Origin: a virus
Direction: 5' to 3' (one strand)
IMG/VR virus record: IMGVR_UViG_3300017917_002237
Span: 1 to 64,000 of that record
DNA: 64,000 nucleotides
Shown here: in pieces, positions 15,474 through 23,368 of the stretch
Position numbering within the stretch: position 1 is the first letter of the stretch
Layout: every line of letters starts with the position of its first letter
Made by a program: the position numbers and the translations under genes
Notes under the pieces: generated by a model
Told to the model about the DNA's origin: nothing
Seen by the model: only the letters and a program-made list of their open reading frames with translations
The model's database searches: none

Positions 15474-16237
15474 TTCATTAAGGACATTAGGTCTCTAACA
15501 AACACCACTCTGGCATCTGCAGACAATTCTATGCCTTGATCGTCTTCGTAGAACATTTGAAGCTCAACAATGTCCAGACTATCTAAACCAAGGTCTAAAA
15601 GTCTCGCATCAGGTGTAATTGGTACTTTGGGCTCTTTATTGAATTGTGATTTGATGGCATTGTTGATATACTCAAGTTTTTCTTGATCTGTCATGATTTT
15701 CCTCGTTAATTGAACCACATACTGTGTAGTATTATATATAGTCATTTTATTCAATGGTTTGAACTGCCTGTATATGTCAGGCCAATCATTGAACAAACTG
15801 GTACGTTTATTTTGGCTTGCTCTTACAAACCAATCGTAGATCATTTTATTATGTTCGTTTACTGTTATCCATAATTTTCTATAATTAGCGGTTTCTAATA
15901 TAATTTTTGGCAATATGTATTTGGCCATGGGATATTGGCCTCGGTATTCAGGAGAAACATAGGCTCTGGTCAATCCCAATGCTACATTTGAATCTTCTTC
16001 ATATTCGTTCCACCCAGCAGAACATACGATTTTCCCCTCGTCCTCTACGATGTAATATTTCCCATAAAATTTTCTGTATCTACCAGATCTTAAAACGTAA
16101 AAAAGATTACCGTGCTCATCACGGTAATCTGGGTGGTAATTTCTTATTATATTTGGATCAGAAACTTTCATGAGTTCTGTCCCCAACAACTTTAATAAGT
16201 CTAGGTTACTGTTGTCGTGTAATTCATGAATTATCAT
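15470..16237 (-). CDS. GNAT acyltransferase fused to acyl carrier protein
   Basis: 255 residues. Residues 1-180 resemble a GNAT acyltransferase (AYVSPEYRGQYPMAKYILP corresponds to the acetyl-CoA-binding loop and helix). Residues 182-255 are a normal-size ACP with LGLDSLDIVELQM, whose Ser carries phosphopantetheine. An in-frame ATG at 15694, preceded by GAGG at good spacing, could give a free 74-residue ACP as well as the fusion. It heads the operon with PP-loop, GNAT-like and desaturase genes. No phosphopantetheinyl transferase is seen here, so a host enzyme would be needed. Confidence 0.8.
   Translation of the reverse strand: MIIHELHDNSNLDLLKLLGTELMKVSDPNIIRNYHPDYRDEHGNLFYVLRSGRYRKFYGKYYIVEDEGKIVCSAGWNEYEEDSNVALGLTRAYVSPEYRGQYPMAKYILPKIILETANYRKLWITVNEHNKMIYDWFVRASQNKRTSLFNDWPDIYRQFKPLNKMTIYNTTQYVVQLTRKIMTDQEKLEYINNAIKSQFNKEPKVPITPDARLLDLGLDSLDIVELQMFYEDDQGIELSADARVVFVRDLMSLMK
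15695..15705 (-). promoter_or_regulatory. internal ribosome binding site for the ACP domain
   Basis: CGAGGAAAATC directly precedes an in-frame ATG at 15694, at the exact domain boundary between the GNAT and ACP parts. It would allow separate translation of a free ACP. Confidence 0.5.
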
Positions 16238-16254
16238 TATACATGTATTTAATA

Positions 16255-16863
16255 CTATGTGTCTATTTGACTAAACTGTTCATGGATCTTCCTGGATACA
16301 ACCTTGTGCAAACCAGGATTGACGACAAGTGCTCGAGGCAGTAGCTCGTGTCTAACAAAATTACGCATATACTTTAGGTCCATGTTGGTCTTGTCATCAA
16401 TACAGGGCACAGCATTTTTCTTGCACCAGGCAACAAGATCCGCCTTGACTGTCAACAATAATGGCCTAAACACACGATTACGCTGGTATGGAATAAGTTT
16501 GGCAGTACCATGCATCATGCTCCAGAGATAAGTTTCTACCGAGTCATCAAGATGATGTGCGGTAAGGATATTTTCTTCTAGTGAATCAAGCCAAGCATAC
16601 CTTTGCTCACGCCAGTGCTCTTCAGGGCTAACATCAGGATCTCGTTGTTTACTGATACGACCTTGAATTAATTTCCATCCGCGAAACTCGCAGTACTCTG
16701 ATAAAAATTCTTCAGCTTCTGCGCTAGTCTCTGTACCGTGATGGAAGAAGGCGCAACGCACACTTCTAGTACGACTGACAAAATCCGCCAATGCCATACT
16801 ATCTACACCACCACTAAGAGCAATAACAGGATTCTGTGGCAGACTGCCCAGGATCTTGATCAC
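16255..16863 (-). CDS. tilS: tRNA(Ile)-lysidine synthase-like PP-loop protein
   Basis: 202 residues covering the TilS catalytic domain: SGGVDS at 17-22, AHHLDDSVETYL, and PCIDDKTNMDLKYMRNFVR, which match the ATP loop, the AHHxDD motif and the D-x-(T/S)N...RN signature. C-terminal tRNA-binding domains of long TilS proteins are absent, as in short forms. It would convert C34 of a CAU tRNA to lysidine, changing Met reading to Ile (AUA). A CAU tRNA is encoded at 4173-4249. The start is GTG, overlapping the upstream stop (GTGA). Confidence 0.8.
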   Translation of the reverse strand: MIKILGSLPQNPVIALSGGVDSMALADFVSRTRSVRCAFFHHGTETSAEAEEFLSEYCEFRGWKLIQGRISKQRDPDVSPEEHWREQRYAWLDSLEENILTAHHLDDSVETYLWSMMHGTAKLIPYQRNRVFRPLLLTVKADLVAWCKKNAVPCIDDKTNMDLKYMRNFVRHELLPRALVVNPGLHKVVSRKIHEQFSQIDT

Positions 16864-17405
16864 TGTTCTTCCTCGTCCTCGTCCCAGGAATTTTCACTAA
16901 TGCCAAACATTTCGTCTAGGTCTTCAGGAATCTCATCGCCCTTGTTGATCTCGTAGGTGTGATCGCCATACTCTGTAGTATACTTGCCACAGAAACCCAT
17001 ACCAGGTTCATAGTAACACAGCCTAACTTCAAAGCCCAGGTCACTAAGTTTCTCCATGGCGTTTACGGGCGGCGCCCACGCACTATCGAAGTTAGCACTA
17101 AAACTAATCTCCGTCTGATCGTAGATGTCGTTAGATTCTACATCCCACTTTGTACCCCATTCGCTGACACAGAATTCATACCAAGTAGGATAGCCAAACT
17201 TCTCTGAATTGGATTTATGTTGATCTTCCAACTTCTTCTGTTCAGCTTCATCTGCAAAGGAACCTGCTACTGCTTCCTTTAGTTCCTTGGGACAGGGTAC
17301 GAATTCCTGCAGGAATTCTCCACGCTTGAGGGCGTTAATTGCTCGAGTAATCATCTGTGGATTGCTGTGGGTCAGATCCAGATAATTACTACACCAGTTA
17401 GGCAT
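16860..17405 (-). CDS. Api92/DUF1281-like protein
   Basis: 181 residues starting MPNWCSNYLDLTH, the hallmark N-terminus of a phage- and plasmid-borne family with a ferredoxin-like fold and unknown function. Later WAPPVNAMEKLSDLGFEVR also fits. The C-terminus is strongly acidic. Start chosen at this conserved MPNWC with GGAGA upstream. The TGA overlaps the tilS GTG. Confidence 0.75.
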   Translation of the reverse strand: MPNWCSNYLDLTHSNPQMITRAINALKRGEFLQEFVPCPKELKEAVAGSFADEAEQKKLEDQHKSNSEKFGYPTWYEFCVSEWGTKWDVESNDIYDQTEISFSANFDSAWAPPVNAMEKLSDLGFEVRLCYYEPGMGFCGKYTTEYGDHTYEINKGDEIPEDLDEMFGISENSWDEDEEEQ

Positions 17406-17421
17406 TTTGTGTCTTCTCCAA

Positions 17422-17808
17422 TTAAAGTGTAAAACCAACAGCTCGCAATTCTTGCGCGGCCGTACGGCGATTCTCTGCCGAGATTGATAGTATAGCAGAT
17501 TTATTTGAAAATTTCAAGCCATCGTAAATATCTTTGGCTTCCTTGAGTCCGAGACGTCGATTGTCCAGAGTTCGAATTGCTTTAATGCATGAAACGGCGT
17601 TGGCATTCTGGGTTACTCCATGTAGCGTGATCCTACCGGAAAATTGACCGGTAAGCATGGCTATGAAAACTTCGGCCTTGAGGTCTGGATCGACAAAGTC
17701 AGCCATCTTCTCCCATGCCGACTGTCCCTGTGCGTCACCATAATGGCGCACCAGACTCTGCAAGAAGGCAATGGCATCTGCTACTAATTGCGCTCGTTCT
17801 TCTTCCAT
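17422..17808 (-). CDS. ribosomal protein L7/L12 C-terminal-domain-like protein
   Basis: 128 residues. The last 60 (CIKAIRTL...LGLKEAKDIYDG...AENRRTAAQELRAVGFTL) follow the L7/L12 C-terminal domain pattern KxIKxVRxxTGLGLKEAKxxV...A...L...GA. That domain recruits IF2, EF-Tu and EF-G to the ribosome. The N-terminal half is helical and is not the usual dimerisation domain. It may compete with host L7/L12 or attach to ribosomes during infection. Homology is judged by eye. Confidence 0.65.
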   Translation of the reverse strand: MEEERAQLVADAIAFLQSLVRHYGDAQGQSAWEKMADFVDPDLKAEVFIAMLTGQFSGRITLHGVTQNANAVSCIKAIRTLDNRRLGLKEAKDIYDGLKFSNKSAILSISAENRRTAAQELRAVGFTL

Positions 17809-17817
17809 GATATCTAC

Positions 17818-18954
17818 TTAATTTCGTTCAAACCAAATTTTTGCCATGCTGTGCAATTCAGGCATAATAGCGTTGGTGCTGAATGCAATAAAGAATTTGT
17901 CATTCTTGGTATTCCAAATAATTGTTTGGCCACCATATCCCACAGCCGCGTAGGTTCCAGGGATAGCAGTGTTGTCCACCCAGGTCAGATAACCATAGCC
18001 CTGATAGGAAGGAACGAATCGACGGTCAGTACTGATCTGCCTTGTGGTTGCTTGGCGCACAAAATCACCATAACAACCTGTTTGCCGACGACTTTCCTGC
18101 ACAAATACTGCAAAGCGGGCCCAGTCGTTCATAGTCATGCGACTATCACCCACTGTCCATGCATAACCAAATTTGTCTCTGCCGTGATACCTGCGGTCTC
18201 CTGTCTGTACTTTGCTAAAGAAATGCTCAGTCTGCCATTCACGAAAATCCTTGCCGCCCTTACCATAGGCAGCAGAAATCATCATGCCCACAAGAATGGG
18301 ATCTTGTGATTTGTAGGAAAATGTGCTACCAGTCTTTTCCCAACCCTGTTGTTTACCTAGACGGCCCTTAAGCAATTCCATCCAGCTGGTACGTGCATTA
18401 CTCAGATCCTGACGTTCTTCCTTGGTCAAGCTCTGACTGTCATCAAAGGCACGTGTAGTACCAGACGACATGGTAAGATTATCTCGCAAGGTTGTTTCGC
18501 CAATGCCAGTTCCTGCAAGTTCAGGCAACACATCTTTGGCTCTTGTATTCAGTGAAATCTTACCATCACAGATGGCCACGCCTGCGCTCATAGCAGTGAC
18601 AGTCTTGTCCACACTAGCACTCATAAATGTGTTGAATTCTGAAGCACCATCCTTATAGCCAACCTTGACAATCTTGTCGCCATCACCCAGGAGGTATGCT
18701 ACTGAGCTGATACTTTCAAACTGGCGTTGAATGTCTTCGATGCCACGTGCCTCGGCCTGAGTTGGTTCCCTAGTACCTAGCACTCGTCCTTGCCTAGTGG
18801 CAGGTACAAAATATCTGTGGTATTCGCCCTCTGACATCAAAACGTTTTTAGGCATGAGGGGTCTGCCATTGCTCTGCGGCAGATGTTGTGAATATGCCGA
18901 TAATGCCGTACTAGTAAGTGCAAGCACCAAAAGAGTTTTAGAAAATTTCTTCAT
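17818..18954 (-). CDS. secreted serine hydrolase, class C beta-lactamase-like
   Basis: 378 residues with a signal peptide (FSKTLLVLALTSTALSAYS). The family active-site Ser-x-x-Lys is present as SASVDK; YKSQD is a candidate for the Tyr-x-Asn element, with Gln/Ser variation; GYGGQT replaces the third motif. Such proteins (esterases, amidases, D-aminopeptidases) act in the periplasm. It probably acts on the cell wall, surface polymer or an amide compound. The ribosome site is weak. Confidence 0.75.
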   Translation of the reverse strand: MKKFSKTLLVLALTSTALSAYSQHLPQSNGRPLMPKNVLMSEGEYHRYFVPATRQGRVLGTREPTQAEARGIEDIQRQFESISSVAYLLGDGDKIVKVGYKDGASEFNTFMSASVDKTVTAMSAGVAICDGKISLNTRAKDVLPELAGTGIGETTLRDNLTMSSGTTRAFDDSQSLTKEERQDLSNARTSWMELLKGRLGKQQGWEKTGSTFSYKSQDPILVGMMISAAYGKGGKDFREWQTEHFFSKVQTGDRRYHGRDKFGYAWTVGDSRMTMNDWARFAVFVQESRRQTGCYGDFVRQATTRQISTDRRFVPSYQGYGYLTWVDNTAIPGTYAAVGYGGQTIIWNTKNDKFFIAFSTNAIMPELHSMAKIWFERN

Positions 18955-18959
18955 GATAA

Positions 18960-19634
18960 TTAACTAATCACTTTCACACGAGTAAGCCAGGTTTCTTTAA
19001 CACCGGTACGATCATTCTCCTGGCAACGCTTGATGCTACCTGCAAGCACCACAGTAGAACCCTTGGCATATAGTGCAGGGTCGTGTGCGGTACTAAACTT
19101 AACGATGTTCTTGCCGTCAGTGGCTGTAACGATGTGGATGTTATAATTGCGGCTATAGACAAGATCCATGATCTCCGCAATAACGCGAAGCTTGGCACCC
19201 ACTTGACCTAGATATTCGCTGGTGGCCACCATGCCCTGTTCCCGAGCCAGTTTATTCTCACGCTCGAGATCACTGCGATAGGTCTTGGGCAGAGCTGCCA
19301 TGCAGGCAATGTCAAATTTACTCACCTGCTTCTTACCCACAATGTCAGCGATGTTGGCAAGGAAGCCGTTGTCCAACTTGCCAGTCAACTTGCGGAACAG
19401 CAGACCCTGAAAATGCTGTGAAAGGTTGATACCCTGTTCGCGATCTTCAGCGGTCAACAGATGAGGGGACTCCACCATGTCGTAGGCAATGGCCTTGTTG
19501 AACTTTGAGTCAACTGGCATGGGGTAGGTGTTTTGATTGATATACTTGCCGCCGTTGATACGATCAGCGGCCGCCACAGCCGCCCAGGCAGTTTCAATGT
19601 CATAGAGCGGTTGCGGAGCACGATTATAACGCAT
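18960..19634 (-). CDS. hypothetical protein with OB-fold-like C-terminus
   Basis: 224 residues; the last 80 (KLRVIAEIMDLVY...VTATDGKNIVKF...VVLAGSIKRC...TWLTRVKVIS) have the spacing of a small OB-fold nucleic-acid-binding domain. The N-terminal part is helical. It is the first gene after a strong sigma70-type promoter, so probably early. A DNA replication or RNA-binding role is a guess. Confidence 0.6.
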   Translation of the reverse strand: MRYNRAPQPLYDIETAWAAVAAADRINGGKYINQNTYPMPVDSKFNKAIAYDMVESPHLLTAEDREQGINLSQHFQGLLFRKLTGKLDNGFLANIADIVGKKQVSKFDIACMAALPKTYRSDLERENKLAREQGMVATSEYLGQVGAKLRVIAEIMDLVYSRNYNIHIVTATDGKNIVKFSTAHDPALYAKGSTVVLAGSIKRCQENDRTGVKETWLTRVKVIS

Positions 19635-19666
19635 GTCAGATGCCTTGTTCGTTAACTGATATCAGT

Positions 19667-19695
19667 ATTATACGACAGTTCTGATTTTTGGTCAA
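19667..19695 (-). promoter_or_regulatory. sigma70-type promoter, repeated family
   Basis: TTGACC, 17 bases, TATAAT, with the AATAATTGACC block shared by other copies. It drives the OB-fold-like gene at 19634. Confidence 0.8.
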
Positions 19696-19705
19696 TTATT
19701 GGCGA

Positions 19706-20092
19706 TTATTGGCAAGTCCAGGCCTGTTGCTTGGCTTGGCTATAGCAACCATCGCGATGTTGCCAGGTGTAATGAGGATCATTGCGAAACTTAGCATCAC
19801 AGCCTGCAATACGAGCCTGATAAACTTCCTGATTCAGGAAGCAGACCTGACGTTGCTGATAGACATGCACAGGGGCAGGCGCATAGACCACCGGAGGACT
19901 AGCAGGATGCTGGCTACCAATAGCGGTACCAAGGACGGCACCAACAACAGCACCACCACGACCGGCAACGGCATTACCAACAACAGCACCAACGCCTGCA
20001 CCAACTGCGGTGTTGGCTTGCTGATGCGTGGCGCAACCAGTAAGGGCCGCAGTGGACACAAGGGCGCCAATAACCAGAGTACGTTTAAGCAT
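19706..20092 (-). CDS. glycine-zipper lipoprotein
   Basis: 128 residues with a lipoprotein signal (LVSTAALTGCA, lipobox LTGC) and a glycine-zipper segment (GAGVGAVVGNAVAGRGG and so on) like the 17-kDa/OmpA-associated family. The C-terminal part has four Cys. It would be anchored in the outer or inner membrane. Possible roles are superinfection exclusion or envelope change. It lies downstream of the SWIM gene and overlaps it by eight bases. Confidence 0.75.
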   Translation of the reverse strand: MLKRTLVIGALVSTAALTGCATHQQANTAVGAGVGAVVGNAVAGRGGAVVGAVLGTAIGSQHPASPPVVYAPAPVHVYQQRQVCFLNQEVYQARIAGCDAKFRNDPHYTWQHRDGCYSQAKQQAWTCQ

Positions 20093-20420
20093 TTTGGATC
20101 TCCTTCACATGCTTACATGCACCACGAAAAGTGAACCCGGGACAGGTGCAAGTCTTTGCATCGGGATCAATAAAATAGGAGTTACCTTTACTACCTTTGA
20201 CTTCAATAAGGCTACTCTCTATCTTAATCTTGAACAGTTTCGCATCTGCACGAGTAAAAGTTCTGCCACGACGATCGATCGTCATAGGCTTACTAAAATA
20301 AAACGGCTTGCCTTCTCCAAACTTAATGTAGGCCACTGCCTTGCTGCCGTCAAACAAATAAATGTGATTGGGCTGGCTGGGCGAGTCCTTCCAAACTGTA
20401 GTTTCTCGAAGTGCTTCCAT
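20085..20420 (-). CDS. SWIM zinc-finger protein
   Basis: 111 residues ending with CTCPGFTFRGACKH, a SWIM finger (CxCx8CxH). SWIM domains bind DNA or protein; short phage versions are common but uncharacterised. It is first gene after the promoter at 20445-20473. Confidence 0.75.
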   Translation of the reverse strand: MEALRETTVWKDSPSQPNHIYLFDGSKAVAYIKFGEGKPFYFSKPMTIDRRGRTFTRADAKLFKIKIESSLIEVKGSKGNSYFIDPDAKTCTCPGFTFRGACKHVKEIQNA

Positions 20421-20444
20421 TATTTACTCCATCTCATTGCCATT

Positions 20445-20473
20445 AGTATAGCATCAAGTGGATTTTTCGTCAA
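20445..20473 (-). promoter_or_regulatory. sigma70-type promoter, repeated family
   Basis: CAATAATTGACG, 17 bases after the -35, TATACT. It transcribes the SWIM and lipoprotein genes. It directly abuts the stop codon of the 26-residue membrane peptide. Confidence 0.8.
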
Positions 20474-20554
20474 TTATTGGGGTTTTTCCAAGCCAATGAA
20501 GAAACTGACGCCCATCATTATAGCCATAATTATGCCAAAAAGTTCTACGGTCAT
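20474..20554 (-). CDS. 26-residue membrane peptide
   Basis: The frame MTVELFGIIMAIMMGVSFF continues to a TAA; it is one transmembrane helix with charged ends. AAGGAG lies seven bases before the ATG. Too short for family assignment. Small inner-membrane peptides of this size often regulate membrane enzymes. Confidence 0.55.
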   Translation of the reverse strand: MTVELFGIIMAIMMGVSFFIGLEKPQ

Positions 20555-20565
20555 AATTGGCTCCT

Positions 20566-20763
20566 TCAATCGCCTGCCAGGCGCATGATCTGAGCGAGCT
20601 CGTCGCTTTCCACATAGAAGTCGGTGCGAGGATCCCAATACTGTCCTGCCTTGGGATCATAGTACAGGATCCTGCCATCGTAGTAAAACGGACCTTCCAG
20701 GCCCTTACGGGGACCGAAACCCTGCATGATTTCCTCTGTCTTGCCGATTACTCGATAGCCCAT
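20566..20763 (-). CDS. hypothetical phage protein
   Basis: 65 residues, MGYRVIGKTEEIMQGFGPRK... with YYDPKAGQYWDPRTDFYV. AAGGAG lies upstream and a repeated sigma70-type promoter is 30 bases before the ATG. No domain recognised. Confidence 0.7.
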   Translation of the reverse strand: MGYRVIGKTEEIMQGFGPRKGLEGPFYYDGRILYYDPKAGQYWDPRTDFYVESDELAQIMRLAGD

Positions 20764-20792
20764 CAGGTGCTCCTTTTGTTTACCATAATGCT

Positions 20793-20821
20793 AGTATAGC
20801 AGAATGGGTATTTTCGGTCAA
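20793..20821 (-). promoter_or_regulatory. sigma70-type promoter, repeated family
   Basis: TTGACC, GAAAATACC-type spacer of 17, TATACT; upstream AAAAATACTCATAAA matches the extended block of the family. Confidence 0.85.
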
Positions 20822-21010
20822 TTTATGAGTATTTTTGAATGGGCATGGGCCGCAGTAGCGACCCTATACTGAAATGGGGCAAGAGCACGATGGGCCCTAC
20901 AAGGGGTTAGAATTCTGAGCTTAGGGCATAATACCTGGCCCTAGCCCAGAGCCTTTATGAGCAGATGTTGTGTTTTTGCAACACCAAAAATACTCAATAA
21001 TTGACAATAA
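20822..21010. other. gene-free stretch with a stray plus-strand promoter block
   Basis: About 190 bases without a frame. It contains CCA/TGG-rich possible stems (GGGCC, CCTGGCCC). At 20983-21006 the extended block AAAAATACTCAATAATTGACA appears on the plus strand, but no -10 follows at 17 bases. It may be a decayed promoter copy or a recombination point. Confidence 0.4.
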
Positions 21011-21145
21011 TTATTGTTTATTTCTGGGGCAATCACAGGGCAGGCGACCCTGGTTGCAGTTACCCGAGCAGCCTGGTGCGTCTGACAACAAGTGCCATGC
21101 CACAATGCAGGCCACCAGAGAAATAATAGCGATTAAAATAGTCAT
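21011..21145 (-). CDS. small Cys-rich membrane protein
   Basis: 44 residues. An N-terminal transmembrane helix (TILIAIISLVACIVAWHLL) is followed by GCSGNCNQGRLPCDC. The ATG overlaps the TGA of the phosphoesterase gene (ATGA), which supports translation. Short membrane proteins with a CxxxC...CxC tail occur in other phages; function unknown. Confidence 0.65.
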   Translation of the reverse strand: MTILIAIISLVACIVAWHLLSDAPGCSGNCNQGRLPCDCPRNKQ

Positions 21146-21990
21146 ATTTCAATTACAATCTTAGGATCCCAGCCACTATCAGGCTCATAGCCTTCGTAGC
21201 CGCGAGGGTTACAGACAACACGAGTTGAACCAATCATGTAATCAAAACAATGATGGGTGTGCCCATGTGTCCACAGTTTGATCTGAGGACGATCCATGAT
21301 GAACTCATCCAGGCTAGAACTATATGCACCATTCATAAGCGTCTCGTCGGCATATTTTGGATGGGTACTAAGACGACTAGGAGCCATGTGGCCAACCACA
21401 ACAAACTTCTGGTCAAACTTGCCTTCTACCACGGTGCGGATATAATCTACACTTCGACGGTGCTGTGCCAGAGTATGTGCAGGTCGCAACTTGGTGTAGC
21501 CATGATCACTATTACGAACAATCCTATAATCGTTCATCATGTCAGCAATGGCATGAAGGGTCAGAGGATCACCTTTGTTCATGTCAGTCCACAATGTGCA
21601 ACCAATAAATGTTGTATCATCAATGGTCTTTACATCGTTTTCCAGGAAGTAGATGTTTGTGTACTTGGCACATTCATTACGTAGGTCCTGCAGGCTAGCA
21701 GGAAACTTACCATGATAGAATTCGTGATTACCAGCAACATAAACAACGTGGGGGAATTGAAAACTGCAACGCTTTAGAAAGTTTCTATAGTCATATGCTT
21801 TGGCTTGACGCCGACCCATATTCTTATACAAATGATCAGTCATGGGAGTCATGTCTGCTTCTGGATGATCGTGCAAGTCCTGGGCGATCATAATATCGCC
21901 ACTGAGAATTAAGACATCGCAGTTTTCATCGTTAGTGATGTTGACATCAGAAAACTCTAGGTGCAGATCTGATACTACTTTTATTTTCAT
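21142..21990 (-). CDS. calcineurin-like metallophosphoesterase
   Basis: 282 residues with the full metal-binding series: SDLHLEF, SGDIM, AGNHEFYH, GHMAPS and HGHTHH. These bind two metal ions and cleave phosphomono- or diesters. A phage role could be nucleotide or cyclic dinucleotide breakdown, or RNA 2',3' end processing. It overlaps its neighbours on both sides (ATGA). Confidence 0.85.
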   Translation of the reverse strand: MKIKVVSDLHLEFSDVNITNDENCDVLILSGDIMIAQDLHDHPEADMTPMTDHLYKNMGRRQAKAYDYRNFLKRCSFQFPHVVYVAGNHEFYHGKFPASLQDLRNECAKYTNIYFLENDVKTIDDTTFIGCTLWTDMNKGDPLTLHAIADMMNDYRIVRNSDHGYTKLRPAHTLAQHRRSVDYIRTVVEGKFDQKFVVVGHMAPSRLSTHPKYADETLMNGAYSSSLDEFIMDRPQIKLWTHGHTHHCFDYMIGSTRVVCNPRGYEGYEPDSGWDPKIVIEI

Positions 21991-22208
21991 TTTAGCTTAT
22001 CCACAAAACGCTTATGGTACCACTCTTCTTCACCTGCAAAAGTAGGACAGTTTTCAATTAAGTCGTCTAGTATGAATTTAATCTGTACTAGATCTTGTTT
22101 GATGGCACTGGCGGTGAATCCGTCGTTATAAGGACTACGGCATTCAGCCGCCATGCTACGAAGTTGGGCGACAATGTCGCCCTCATTCCAGGATTTTTTA
22201 AATCCCAT
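21987..22208 (-). CDS. hypothetical protein
   Basis: 73 residues, acidic, helical (SIKQDLVQIKFILDDLIENC). Start overlaps the TAA of the preceding gene (TAATG), stop overlaps the phosphoesterase ATG. No family recognised. Confidence 0.65.
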   Translation of the reverse strand: MGFKKSWNEGDIVAQLRSMAAECRSPYNDGFTASAIKQDLVQIKFILDDLIENCPTFAGEEEWYHKRFVDKLK

Positions 22209-22384
22209 TACTTGGCATCGGGTTGCTGAACGCGAACTCGTTTGGTCTTGCCAAGGTTCGTCTTAATCTCGGCTACACGGTCTTGTAGCCAGGACTCCTT
22301 TTCAGCTTCAGCCTTTGCAGACTGGAAGTCGAAAAAAGTTTTACGAAACTTGCCGCAAGTAACAGTCCAAGTCATACCACTCAT
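22208..22384 (-). CDS. 58-residue hypothetical protein
   Basis: MSGMTWTVTCGKFRKTFFDF... helical, basic C-terminus. GAGG lies six bases before the ATG. It is the first gene behind the promoter at 22420-22449 and is coupled to the next gene by TAATG. Confidence 0.65.
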   Translation of the reverse strand: MSGMTWTVTCGKFRKTFFDFQSAKAEAEKESWLQDRVAEIKTNLGKTKRVRVQQPDAK

Positions 22385-22419
22385 ATTTACCTCATTAAGG
22401 TTAAGTTAAACACAGCCTG

Positions 22420-22449
22420 ATTATAATACAGATTCAAGCGGGCTGTCAA
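22420..22449 (-). promoter_or_regulatory. sigma70-type promoter
   Basis: TTGACA, 18 bases, TATAAT. It drives the run 22384 down to 21011. Confidence 0.7.
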
Positions 22450-22477
22450 CGCTCAAATTCACCAAAATAAATAATCA

Positions 22478-22666
22478 ATGCCAATACTCGTTGATATCAA
22501 GGAGAAAGAAAGAAGGATGACGGTGTGCTACCATTGTGAGCATATCAAATTACCTGTACAGATATGTGGTGTCTGTTGGTGCTTTCTTCCTGCCAAAGCT
22601 CGACTAGCCAGGGAACATTGCCCCTTGGGCAAATGGCGCTTCAATGATGCTTCAGCATCTCCATAA
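22478..22666 (+). CDS. small zinc-ribbon-like protein
   Basis: 62 residues on the plus strand. Cysteine pairs CYHC, CGVC and a final CPLGKW match a short phage family with C-x2-C...C-x2-C...CP-x-GKW. AATAAATA lies four bases before the first ATG with no Shine-Dalgarno sequence; an internal start (MTVCYHC) is also possible. Its end overlaps the convergent gene 22641-22928. Confidence 0.6.
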   Translation: MPILVDIKEKERRMTVCYHCEHIKLPVQICGVCWCFLPAKARLAREHCPLGKWRFNDASASP

Positions 22667-22928
22667 AAACTGCCTTGCCCAGTTCTTCACTGAAGTCTTC
22701 CTGGTTGGTGATAATGTGTAGAGACCTGTTGTGCTGATCTCGTTTCTCATCATAAAAGGTTGATTCAACAACGTAGCCGCCACTGGCCTTGTGAATAGTA
22801 AAATTCACTGCATGGCGATCATGGTCTAGAATTCTACCGCGATGAGAACCTCCTATGACAAGGTTGGCCTCCTTTGTTTCCTGCTCATGACGCATCAGCC
22901 ATTGTGCAAGTCGCATTTTCCAGTTCAT
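22641..22928 (-). CDS. hypothetical protein
   Basis: 95 residues, mixed alpha/beta (GYVVESTFYDEKRDQHNRSL). ATGA overlap with the cyclotransferase-like gene upstream. It converges with the plus-strand zinc-ribbon gene. No family recognised. Confidence 0.65.
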   Translation of the reverse strand: MNWKMRLAQWLMRHEQETKEANLVIGGSHRGRILDHDRHAVNFTIHKASGGYVVESTFYDEKRDQHNRSLHIITNQEDFSEELGKAVFMEMLKHH

Positions 22929-23368
22929 TGTGTACCTTTCATATCAATTACATAGGGATCCAGCGTGTCTAAATAGGCACGAGTAAGTTTTTCTAAATTC
23001 ATGTCGTGTTGAAAATAACCTTTTAACACGCCATTGTAATATTGCTGTGCGGGTGTACCAAGTACATGACCAGGCGTCATACAGTAGATCATGGCCTCGA
23101 CATTGATGCTATTAAAATACACTTGTACTATCTTTTTATTATAATAATGTGGATAGCCTTCTAGCGCATCAAGAGCTCGTTCACACTTGGATGTAATAGA
23201 CCAAATAGCGCATTCCATTTCTTGTCCAGGTGCATACTCGGCGTCGGCATGATATTTGAAACGCAGTGCATGATCCTGCAGAGTAATTTTACCAAGAGAT
23301 CTGGCGGCTGGACAACGATGTGCCATATCCTCAAGGTTTGTGTTCATACCATAGGCGAGGTAAAACAT
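22925..23368 (-). CDS. gamma-glutamylcyclotransferase-like protein
   Basis: 147 residues. YLAYGMNTN is the substrate loop of the GGCT/AIG2 fold, and the Glu in DALEGYPHYY is at the position of the catalytic acid. The family forms 5-oxoproline from gamma-glutamyl amines or glutathione. A phage substrate is not known. Overlaps: ATG with the stop of the membrane gene upstream, TGA with the gene downstream. Confidence 0.75.
   Translation of the reverse strand: MFYLAYGMNTNLEDMAHRCPAARSLGKITLQDHALRFKYHADAEYAPGQEMECAIWSITSKCERALDALEGYPHYYNKKIVQVYFNSINVEAMIYCMTPGHVLGTPAQQYYNGVLKGYFQHDMNLEKLTRAYLDTLDPYVIDMKGTQ

Noticed and set aside
17788-18309. 173-residue plus-strand frame opposite the serine hydrolase
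   Set aside because: Antisense to a clear exported hydrolase, no ribosome site, improbable composition.
20454-20678. Alternative 74-residue frame on the minus strand
   Set aside because: It overlaps two genes with good ribosome sites and has no start signal of its own.
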